Assembly: GCA_017403345.1 (NCBI GenBank)
Contig: JAFQOH010000174.1
Span: 1 to 17,280, forward strand
DNA length: 17,280 nt
Origin: RGIG3701 sp017403345
Lineage (GTDB): Bacteria; Planctomycetota; Planctomycetia; Pirellulales; Thermoguttaceae
Direction of reading: 5' to 3'
In this document: one piece after another, positions 7,215 to 13,414 of the stretch
Numbering within the stretch: the first letter of the stretch is position 1
How the letters are laid out: each line of letters begins with the position of its first letter
Notes under the pieces: generated by a model
Databases searched by the model: none
Told to the model about the DNA's origin: nothing
The model's input: the letters and a program-made list of their open reading frames with translations, nothing else
Position numbers and translations under genes: made by a program

Positions 7215-9158
7215 TCACGGCCGCGGGTAGATCAGGTAAAGTTCACGCTGAAACCGAAACAATGCGTCATCTCCCCGAAGCGGGAGCGTTTCGGAAAGGA
7301 TCGGGCCCGGAGCATCCTGAGGAAGCGGAACGTTCGTCTTTTCAAATGGTACGATCCCCAGCGCACCCTGCGTTTTGGGGTCTGTCGGCATTCCGAGCCG
7401 ATACTCTCCATTGAAGAGGAGCGCGAGTTCACCAACGCTCATTCCGTACCTTTCAGGAAGCCGCCGGAAGGAGTGCTCGGATTCCGTTCCCGGTTTCGGA
7501 AAACTGCCGGAGACTTCCGTCATTCCTGCGGGATCGGGATGGTCCAAAACGAAAAAGGAAAGTCCAAGATCCGCGGCGCTCAACATGCTTTGGCCAAGAT
7601 CCGAGACGGTCTGGCAATTTCCGTCACCGGCCGGGACTGCATCAAAAACGAGAGCGTCCAATCCCGCGAGATGCTGCGGAAGAAGTCGGCGTTTGGGGAG
7701 AGACGCAAGCCTCACGAGCGTCGGAATGGGGCCTTTTTCGCCGCGAAAGGCCTCTTCGAGTTTTACGGCAGCCGCTTCATTCAGGCAAAAGACTGTCCGA
7801 AGCGCGATGCCGGCCCGGTGCATTTTCAGAGCAGTGGAGTTTTCCGGATCTTCCGATGCTGAGAGATCCACAAGAAGTCCGATGCCTTGGAATCGCCGGA
7901 AGAAATCAAGATCCGCGGCAGATTCCGGCGGGAGAAGTGCGGCGGAGATGGAACTGCGGATCCTGTGCACGTCGTGCGGGTCGCGGAGCGCATCGACGGC
8001 GAGGTCTGCGATCTTGCCCGCGGTTGGGTAAATGTTCGGGGCGGAAGGATCAAGATTCAGGCGCGTCGTGAGAACGATGACGAAAAGGTCCGAGGCGGGG
8101 TCTATCCAGAAGGAAATTCCCGTCCAGCCTCCGTGTCCGACCGCCTGAGGAGAGAGGAGCGTGCCGCGGTTCGGAGTACGGCTTCGTTTGTCCCAGCCGA
8201 GAGAGCGGATGCCGGCCGTCGTGGGATGCGGCGCACACATTTTCGCGAAGGTTACGGAAGAGAAAAGCCGTTGGCGTGTGCCGTCGGAAGCCGTGTATTC
8301 GCCTTCATCAAGAAGGACGGACGCAAAAAGCGCCAGGTCGTGAACGGTCGAGAAAAGACCGGCATTTCCTGCATCGCCCCCCATTCTGCGCGACCGCGTG
8401 TCGTTCACGACGCCCTGAAGCCACATTCCGTCGGAAAACTGCGTCACTGCCGCCCGTTTTCTTCGTTCGGGATCCGGAAGAAACATCGTGTCCATCATGC
8501 CGATCGGCTGGTAGATCCGGCTGCGTGTGAAATCGGCGAGACTTTCACCGCTGATCTGCTCCGCGATCTTCCCAAGCACCACGAATCCAAGGCAGCTGTA
8601 CCGGAACTGCTCTCCAGGTTCATGCTGGCAGGGAAGCTCGCAGATCCTGCGCCAAATCGCCTCTGGACCTCCCTCCCATGAGTAGCCGTCCTTCAAACCG
8701 GAGGTGTGCGTGAGCAGGTGATGAACGGTGATCCGCTCTTTGCCTTTTCCGCTGAATTCCGGAAGGATGCGGCAGACGGGAGTTTCAGGGGAGAGTTTTC
8801 CCGAATCGATCAGCATCGTGATCGCGGTCGCAGTTGCAGCCGCTTTCGTGACGGAGGCCAGGTCGAAGAGCGTATCGACACTATGGGCTTCCGGCTGCGG
8901 TCTCTGGTGACGGAGTCCCCACATTTTGAGGTAGGCGATCCGGTTTCCTCGGCCGATGCAGACGATCGCACCGGGCACGTTTCTCCGCTCCATCAATTCG
9001 CTGATCCACCCGTCCATCACGTGAAAGTGTGTCTCGTCGAAACCAAGCTCGGCAGGCGAAACGACCTCCAGCGGATCTGCTTCTGCCCGAAAAAACGGCG
9101 TGAAAACGAAAAAAAACAGGAACTGGAAAAAGAAGAAATGGCAGATCGTAGATCTCAT
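7215..9158 (-). CDS. Exported serine beta-lactamase-fold protein fused to a degenerate NamZ (DUF1343)-like domain
   Basis: Predicted exported protein of 647 aa with two parts. Residues 1-26 form a very Phe-rich signal-like segment. Residues about 32-395 are a serine beta-lactamase/esterase-type domain: SVTK (102-105, nucleophile S102 and K105), LLTHTSGL (148-155), YSC (187-189, where YxN is usual) and HGG (342-344, in place of KTG). Residues about 425-647 resemble DUF1343/NamZ, the exo-beta-N-acetylmuramidase family: LAGLDALVFD (498-506 region), FFVLDHPDP (535-543) and RYGMSVGELALLFNGE (570-585). The NamZ part is short (about 220 aa against roughly 360 or more). It lacks a recognisable SPEHG motif and the usual QDVGxRxYTY stretch, so muramidase activity is doubtful. 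A role in cell-wall recycling or esterase chemistry is inference. A CCTTT block at 9166-9170 supplies AAAGG before the start. Confidence 0.85.
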   Translation of the reverse strand: MRSTICHFFFFQFLFFFVFTPFFRAEADPLEVVSPAELGFDETHFHVMDGWISELMERRNVPGAIVCIGRGNRIAYLKMWGLRHQRPQPEAHSVDTLFDLASVTKAAATATAITMLIDSGKLSPETPVCRILPEFSGKGKERITVHHLLTHTSGLKDGYSWEGGPEAIWRRICELPCQHEPGEQFRYSCLGFVVLGKIAEQISGESLADFTRSRIYQPIGMMDTMFLPDPERRKRAAVTQFSDGMWLQGVVNDTRSRRMGGDAGNAGLFSTVHDLALFASVLLDEGEYTASDGTRQRLFSSVTFAKMCAPHPTTAGIRSLGWDKRSRTPNRGTLLSPQAVGHGGWTGISFWIDPASDLFVIVLTTRLNLDPSAPNIYPTAGKIADLAVDALRDPHDVHRIRSSISAALLPPESAADLDFFRRFQGIGLLVDLSASEDPENSTALKMHRAGIALRTVFCLNEAAAVKLEEAFRGEKGPIPTLVRLASLPKRRLLPQHLAGLDALVFDAVPAGDGNCQTVSDLGQSMLSAADLGLSFFVLDHPDPAGMTEVSGSFPKPGTESEHSFRRLPERYGMSVGELALLFNGEYRLGMPTDPKTQGALGIVPFEKTNVPLPQDAPGPILSETLPLRGDDALFRFQRELYLIYPRP

Positions 9159-9249
9159 GATTAGACCTTTGGCGGTTTGGCGGGAATTTACTGACTACCC
9201 AGTTTCTGTGGGAAAAAAGGGGCCATCCGGCAACTGCGCATCAGTTTCA

Positions 9250-9425
9250 TCACAGAAGACACAGAGAACGCCCTGAAACACACAAAAAGGGGGACACGAA
9301 AAGTATGAAAAAACGCGAAAGACACAAAATGGAATTTAAAAATATTTTAAAAATATTTTAAATTCATTTCGTGCTCTTCCGTGTTTTCCGAAAAATTCGC
9401 GTCAGAGATCCTTTTCTTTTCAGCG
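9250..9425. repeat. Long imperfect palindrome, dispersed copy B
   Basis: This fills most of the 287-base gap between the HAD and beta-lactamase-fold genes. The order of motifs matches copy A: ACAGAG, CCCTGAAA, GACACGAAAAG, GAAAAAAC, CACAAAAT, an A/T core, then ATTCATT. The core (about 9325-9372) is nearly symmetric, with AATTTAAAAATATTTTAAAA mirrored around about 9348 and flanked by CACAAAATG on the left and CATTTCGTG on the right. Relative to copy A the core is longer. No coding capacity is seen. Confidence 0.75.
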
Positions 9426-9445
9426 GTATTCCGTTGAGCGGCGCT

Positions 9446-10306
9446 CTACTTCTTCCACGGAGGATCGATCGGCAGGTACGTATTGAACTCGTCGAGCAGC
9501 ATCTGCTGGTACTCGCCGGCGAACGTGCCGTTAAAGAATTTGTCGAGAGCTTCTTCGTAAAGACGCTTCCAGCTCGCTTCTTCCGCACCGGGATTGATCG
9601 GGTAAAAGAGTGTACCGTTCGCTTTCGCGGCTTTGTAGTCGCCGGGGGCATCGCCGACCATCAGGACGTGGTTTTCCGCGTATTTGGCAGCGTTGGAAAG
9701 TACTTCCGCCTTCGTACCGAATTCCTGACCGCAGATCTCCGTGACGTACTGATCGATGTCGTGTTCGCGCCATTCGCGCACGAGAGCTTCATTCGGAGTC
9801 TGACTCACGACGAGCGTGTCGGCTTTGGCCTGCATTTTCTGAAGGCATTCACGCACGTAAGGGAACGGCGGGACTCCATAGACCATGTTCGTCACCGTTT
9901 CATTCACTGCGAGCGACCAGGCCAGAACGTTTTCCATTTCGGGAGAGGGATTGCGCTTCACTTCTTCGATGAGAGCCGGATTCCCAAGCTTGGATTCCCG
10001 TGCGATCCAGTCCTTCAGCGCCTGCGGGACGGAGATCTTGATCCCGCGGGCTACGACTTCCGGACGGGAGGCGGTCCATTCCAGTTCTTCAACGAGGGCT
10101 GGGAAACGATTGATCCCGCGGCTCTGACTGTAGAGATTCACGAAATCGCACGCCTCTCGAGCGTATTTGCTGACGCCCTGAAGCCCAAAATACTTGATCG
10201 TATTCGGCGTGAAGCATTCTTTTTGCTTCAGTTCCATCGTATCAAAAATGCACCCATCGGAATCCAGCCCGATGAAAAAGTCTTTCGTAGGTTTCAGATC
10301 GTACAT
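9446..10306 (-). CDS. HAD-superfamily hydrolase
   Basis: Predicted cytoplasmic phosphatase-like protein of 286 aa. Seen: motif I in FIGLDSDGCIFDTM (11-24), where D15 is the probable nucleophile and D17 the acid/base; motif II in LVVSQTP (about 168-174); and motif IV in LMVGDAPGDYKAAKANG (about 218-234). A large helical cap lies between motifs I and II (about 25-160), longer than in simple phosphoglycolate phosphatases. The substrate cannot be named from sequence; sugar or nucleotide phosphates are typical for the family. The start has AGAGG about six bases upstream and an extended -10 promoter about 60 bases upstream, so the gene appears to have its own transcript. Its 3' end runs into palindrome copy B. 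Confidence 0.85.
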   Translation of the reverse strand: MYDLKPTKDFFIGLDSDGCIFDTMELKQKECFTPNTIKYFGLQGVSKYAREACDFVNLYSQSRGINRFPALVEELEWTASRPEVVARGIKISVPQALKDWIARESKLGNPALIEEVKRNPSPEMENVLAWSLAVNETVTNMVYGVPPFPYVRECLQKMQAKADTLVVSQTPNEALVREWREHDIDQYVTEICGQEFGTKAEVLSNAAKYAENHVLMVGDAPGDYKAAKANGTLFYPINPGAEEASWKRLYEEALDKFFNGTFAGEYQQMLLDEFNTYLPIDPPWKK

Positions 10307-10369
10307 TCTGTGCCTCTGAATGGTTTGATTTTAAGGTAAGGTTCGAATCAAAACGAAAACGATACTCTG

Positions 10370-10378
10370 ATTATACCA
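10370..10378 (-). promoter_or_regulatory. Extended -10 promoter for the HAD gene
   Basis: Read on the minus strand, TGGTATAAT is a perfect TATAAT preceded by the TGn extension, about 65 bases upstream of the HAD start codon. The matching -35 region (GTTCAAAACT on the minus strand) is weak, which is common for extended -10 promoters. The resulting leader would be about 55-60 bases. Confidence 0.6.
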
Positions 10379-10573
10379 CATTCTTAAGTTTTGAACAGGG
10401 TGAGAAAAATTTTTTTGGGCAGATTTTACTAAAATTTCAAGAAAAAATAAATTTTTATCGAAAATACACGAGAAAGTCACAAAATGACTCAAGAAATGAC
10501 TGCGCGATGCCGATTCCTGCATCATACGGGTGACGGAAGCATTTCCTCATCCACAGTATACCCCAGGGGGGGG
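10379..10573. other. A/T-rich intergenic region with an operator-like inverted repeat
   Basis: This region, upstream of the HAD promoter, is strongly A/T-rich to about 10470. It then holds AGTCA-CAAAA-TGACT (10475-10489), an inverted repeat with a third TGACT at 10497-10501. At 10550-10561 it has TCCACAGTATAC, repeated at 13059-13070, and a run of eight G at 10566-10573. No protein gene is supported; an unannotated small RNA is possible because a plus-strand terminator follows. Confidence 0.45.
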
Positions 10574-10611
10574 AAAGTCCGATTTCGTCGTAAGACAGTC
10601 GGACTTTTTTT
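10574..10611 (+). terminator. Plus-strand rho-independent terminator without a known plus-strand gene
   Basis: AAAGTCCGA (10574-10582) pairs perfectly with TCGGACTTT (10599-10607), giving a 9-bp stem with a 16-base loop and an unbroken T run to 10611. The T tail is on the plus strand; on the minus strand the hairpin is followed by C-runs. The nearest plus-strand gene upstream ends at 7126, so what this would terminate is unclear. Confidence 0.6.
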
Positions 10612-10636
10612 GATCCATCCGGCAGCTGAGTACCAA

Positions 10637-10696
10637 TCCGCCGCGGAAGAGCTAAATTCCACCGCGGAAGAGCTAAATTCCGCCGCGGAAGAGCTG
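10637..10696. repeat. 21-bp tandem repeat, about 2.9 copies
   Basis: Units start at 10637, 10658 and 10679, with core CCGCGGAAGAGCTAAAT; the last copy diverges after GAGCTG. The array sits just beyond the stop codon of the enolase-superfamily gene. One plus-strand frame reads an AAEELNS heptad through it, but that frame continues antisense through a real gene and is not called. Confidence 0.9.
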
Positions 10697-10704
10697 CAAA
10701 AAAC

Positions 10705-12180
10705 TCATTCAAACGCGCAAAATCCGAGTCCGGGGCCGTTTAGCACATCGGTCCGGATCCGGCCGTCATGTACCTTGAAGAGGTTCGGATATTTCGGAGC
10801 GAGTGCCGCACTGGCAGAGGGACAGTACTGCCGTCCGTTTCCTTCGATCGCCTCGACGGTCGGAATGTGCGCGGCAAGCGAGGCACTGTGGAGGAATGCG
10901 GCTCCGGGACAGGTGAGGTCCTGTACGCAGAGAAACATTCCGTACTTCTGCGCGGCGGCGGCCATCAGGAGTGCTTCATGGTGTCCCTTGCAGGCTTTAA
11001 GCGCGACTCCGGAGTATCCGCGGCTTCGGCTCAAAAGGAACGCCTCGAAATCCGTGAGCGATTCATCGATGACTACCGGACGGATCTGCGCGACGCGAAA
11101 CATTTCGATGATCGGTTCCCGTTTCAGATCTCTGCACGTCGGCTGCTCGACATACTGCAGCCGTCCAACTGCGCGCGGAGCACGTTCTTCGACCCTGCGC
11201 AGCCACTCAAAAACGTACTCCTCGTTCGGGCACTTTTCGTTGAAGTCTGCTGAGTAGGCCCACTGTGTGCATCCGCGTTTCTCCTGCACATCCGCAGTCA
11301 CCGATTCGATCGAGGCCATTCGGTCAACGTCCCAGTCCAAATCACTTCCGTTGAGCTTGATCTTCAGGTGCGTCAGCCCATCCGTCTGGATCCACTCGGC
11401 CAGCGTTTCAGGAAGTCCGTCACCGACCCGCTCCGTAAGGTCCGCGTCCGTCAACGGATCCATTCCGCCGACCGAATGATAGAGCGAAAGTGATTTTTTC
11501 GGCTTCGCAAGGACGTACTGATCCAGGAACTCACCGCGAAAATCGTCGTTCAGGTAGTACGAAAGATCGAAATTCATGAATTCACCCGAAAGAAGCTGGA
11601 AAGAATCGCGGCCCAGCATTTTCCCGTATGCGTCAAAAATCGCAGCCTCAAGGGGACTGGCCGACACCATCTGCGCAAGTTTCGGAAACCGGTCAAGTGC
11701 CGTCAACCCCTTTTCCTCCATGACGGACTGCGCGGCCGAGTCATACGACTGCGCCAACGCACGGCAGATCTCCATCGGATGCCCAGCCTCACGATACTCC
11801 GACGCGATCCCGCACAGTTTCTTTCCCAGCGCGATCATGCAGTCCAGCGTCTGCTCATTTCCCAGCGTCTGCGAGATCCATGCCCAAGCGTTTCCCATCG
11901 TCATAGCACCGTACCCCGTTCCGCGCTGGCCGGAACGTGACTCGACTTCCGCTTTGACGTTCAAAATCGTCACGTCCGACACGACACGCCCGCCAAACTG
12001 CATCGGAAAACGGTACGCAAAATGCTCCGTCCACGATTCCACATTCTTCAAAAAGACGTCTGAAAGCACTTTCAGTTCCTCCTGATCTACAGCATACAAA
12101 AAAAAACGGAGTCCGCCGCTGTTCGGCATGCTCCGCTTTTGATCCGTCACTCCATACATCCAGACCGCATCCGAACACAC
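10705..12180 (-). CDS. Enolase-superfamily enzyme (mandelate racemase/muconate lactonizing type)
   Basis: Predicted cytoplasmic enzyme that abstracts an alpha proton of a carboxylate substrate, using Mg2+. Seen: LKIKLNG with the KxK bases K273 and K275, then metal-ligand segments at D312 (SADFNE), E345 (YVEQP) and D372/E373 (VIDES), then ALKACKG with K395 and K398, the superfamily order. The N-terminal capping domain includes TGYGAMTMGNAWAW (88-101). At 491 aa it is longer than typical members (about 350-420). The extra length lies before and after that capping segment, so it may be a distinct subgroup; racemase, epimerase or dehydratase activity cannot be chosen. The start is uncertain. GTG at 12178-12180 has GAGG about five bases upstream. 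An ATG at 12127-12129 is in frame, but its GGAG is only one base away. It begins 41 bases after the acidic repeat gene, probably in the same operon. Confidence 0.82.
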   Translation of the reverse strand: MCSDAVWMYGVTDQKRSMPNSGGLRFFLYAVDQEELKVLSDVFLKNVESWTEHFAYRFPMQFGGRVVSDVTILNVKAEVESRSGQRGTGYGAMTMGNAWAWISQTLGNEQTLDCMIALGKKLCGIASEYREAGHPMEICRALAQSYDSAAQSVMEEKGLTALDRFPKLAQMVSASPLEAAIFDAYGKMLGRDSFQLLSGEFMNFDLSYYLNDDFRGEFLDQYVLAKPKKSLSLYHSVGGMDPLTDADLTERVGDGLPETLAEWIQTDGLTHLKIKLNGSDLDWDVDRMASIESVTADVQEKRGCTQWAYSADFNEKCPNEEYVFEWLRRVEERAPRAVGRLQYVEQPTCRDLKREPIIEMFRVAQIRPVVIDESLTDFEAFLLSRSRGYSGVALKACKGHHEALLMAAAAQKYGMFLCVQDLTCPGAAFLHSASLAAHIPTVEAIEGNGRQYCPSASAALAPKYPNLFKVHDGRIRTDVLNGPGLGFCAFE

Positions 12181-12221
12181 AGAGCCTCACATCCAGCTCG
12201 TTTCACCATCGGATCGGTTGG

Positions 12222-12911
12222 CTATTTTGTGTAATTCGGGTAAGAGATCATCTCGTAACGCATCCATTCCATGAGCATGAGCAGGATCCCGATCATAATG
12301 AACAAGAACGCAAGCCCGATCATGACCTCGTATGGAGTCGCTTCCGTAAGACGGCCAAAGAAGGAACGCGGTTTCTCGCCTTCCTCTCCGGCCTCGCCGT
12401 CCTCAGCGTCTTTACCATCTTCACTGTCTTCACCGTCACCGCTCACGTCACCGAATGCCTCGTCGTCCAGACCGGCACGTTCTGCTTCCTCCGCAAGACC
12501 GTCTGCCGCGTACGCTTCGCCATCCGATGCCATTCCGTCCGGAAGTTCCTCACCATCGACGTACTCGTACTCCACGCCGTCCTCAGAAACCTCTTCTTCG
12601 ACGTACTCGTACTCCACGCCGTCCTCGGGAACCTCTTCTTCGACGTACTCGTACTCCACGCCGTCCTCGGGAACCTCTTCCTCTTCGACGTATTCGTATT
12701 CCACGCCGTCCTCGGGAACCTCTTCCTCTTCGACGTATTCGTATTCCACGCCGTCTTCAGGAACCTCTTCCTCTTCGACGTACTCATACTCCACGCCGTC
12801 CCCGGAGACCTCTTCCTCCTCGACGTACTCGTACTCCACGCCTTCTTCGGGATCGTAAAACGTGGATTCTTCATTCAGTTTATCCTGAGGCGTCTTCTCG
12901 AAATTAACCAT
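12222..12911 (-). CDS. Acidic tandem-repeat protein with one C-terminal membrane segment
   Basis: Hypothetical protein of 229 aa; no known family recognised. After a 20-residue head, GVEYEYV occurs seven times (residues 24, 39, 54, 69, 84, 98, 112) separated by EEEEVPED-type linkers, with a period of 15, 15, 15, 15, 14 and 14 residues. Residues about 120-180 are also very acidic (D, E and G). A hydrophobic segment YEVMIGLAFLFIMIGILLML (194-213) is followed by a short tail ending NYTK. There is no signal peptide. Basic residues K180, R182 and R187 just before the membrane segment favour a cytoplasmic acidic domain, which is inference. An upstream in-frame GTG (12971) is rejected in favour of ATG 12909-12911, which has CGGAG six bases before it. 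The enolase-superfamily gene lies 41 bases downstream. Confidence 0.8.
   Translation of the reverse strand: MVNFEKTPQDKLNEESTFYDPEEGVEYEYVEEEEVSGDGVEYEYVEEEEVPEDGVEYEYVEEEEVPEDGVEYEYVEEEEVPEDGVEYEYVEEEVPEDGVEYEYVEEEVSEDGVEYEYVDGEELPDGMASDGEAYAADGLAEEAERAGLDDEAFGDVSGDGEDSEDGKDAEDGEAGEEGEKPRSFFGRLTEATPYEVMIGLAFLFIMIGILLMLMEWMRYEMISYPNYTK
12558..12842. repeat. 45/42-bp in-frame coding repeat
   Basis: This is the DNA behind the seven GVEYEYV units of the acidic protein. Unit sizes are all multiples of three (45 or 42 bp). The two shorter units encode three Glu where the others encode four. Synonymous differences such as TACTCGTAC against TATTCGTAT group neighbouring units, as expected from local duplication. 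Confidence 0.93.
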
Positions 12912-12971
12912 TGGATTCTCCGTACGGATTGGATCTTCGTTTCGCGGGCAAAACACTTTTGCCGCAGTCAC

Positions 12972-13247
12972 CTGCTGAATATTTCCCGCAAGAGACGCGC
13001 ACCATCTGCGGCACCGACGTCATGCAGGCATCCTTCCAGCCCAAGTTCAGTTTCAATTTCCACAGTATACACGGAATTCAGAAACTGCAAGCTGAAAAAA
13101 GCGGGATCGCGCCCGACTTTTGAAAAATTTTCAGAATCATCTTCCGAATATGCGCATTATACACAAAATGCCGGCTGACAGGAAGAGCAAAATGTCTGAT
13201 CCTGAGGAAAAATTTCCTTAAAAAAAGTTTTTTTGCAGGCCAGAGTC
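12972..13247. other. Divergent intergenic region
   Basis: This lies between the start of the acidic repeat gene (minus) and the promoter of the alpha/beta hydrolase (plus). It contains the 12-mer TCCACAGTATAC (13059-13070), a minus-strand TATAAT (13156-13161) and A/T-rich palindromes GGAAAAATTTCC and AAAAAAAGTTTTTTT (about 13206-13234). No gene is supported. Confidence 0.5.
13156..13161 (-). promoter_or_regulatory. Possible -10 box for the acidic-repeat operon
   Basis: Read on the minus strand, TATAAT appears in TTTTGTGTATAATGCGC. No good -35 stands 16-18 bases upstream. If used, the leader to the ATG at 12911 would be about 240 bases, which is long. Confidence 0.35.
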
Positions 13248-13276
13248 TTTACATTTCATCGAAATCGTGCTAAACT
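13248..13276 (+). promoter_or_regulatory. Sigma-70-type promoter for the alpha/beta hydrolase
   Basis: TTTACA (13248-13253) and TAAACT (13271-13276) are separated by exactly 17 bases. The -35 matches consensus at five of six positions and the -10 at four of six. Transcription would start near 13283, leaving a leader of about 130 bases before the ATG at 13415. Confidence 0.6.
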
Positions 13277-13282
13277 GAAACA

Positions 13283-13414
13283 GTGGAAAGGTCTTTCCAG
13301 CGCCCAGGGCGCCGTTTCGAACTTCCGGCTGACGGAATGTTTCAAAAAAAAGTGAAAGACCGTCATTTTGTCCCACAAGTATGTCCTGCCATCCTTCTTT
13401 TAAAGGAGTTCCGT
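13283..13414 (+). promoter_or_regulatory. Structured 5' leader
   Basis: Two adjacent hairpins can form: GGAAA-GGTC-TTTCC (13285-13298) and GCGCC-CAG-GGCGC (13300-13312). In competition with the first, GGTCTTTC (13290-13297) is perfectly complementary to GAAAGACC (13354-13361). GACGG (13331-13335) can also pair with CCGTC (13360-13364). The ribosome binding site AAAGGAG is at 13402-13408. No known riboswitch class is recognised. Confidence 0.4.

Noticed and set aside
7104..7862. Plus-strand frame starting with a basic SRTQNLP-type repeat
   Set aside because: It begins in the end of the UPF0173 gene, crosses the 21-bp repeat, and continues antisense to the beta-lactamase-fold gene.
10484..11257. 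Plus-strand frame with AAEELNS heptads that looks coiled-coil-like
   Set aside because: The heptads come from the 21-bp repeat, and the rest runs antisense through the well-supported enolase-superfamily gene; no ribosome binding site was found.
12271..12858. Plus-strand Ser/Thr/Tyr-rich repeat frame opposite the acidic protein
   Set aside because: It has low-complexity repeats only. The minus strand has a good ribosome binding site, a membrane segment and close spacing to the next gene.
12911..13123. 70-codon plus-strand frame in the divergent spacer
   Set aside because: No ribosome binding site or recognisable product, and it overlaps the regulatory region of the minus-strand operon.
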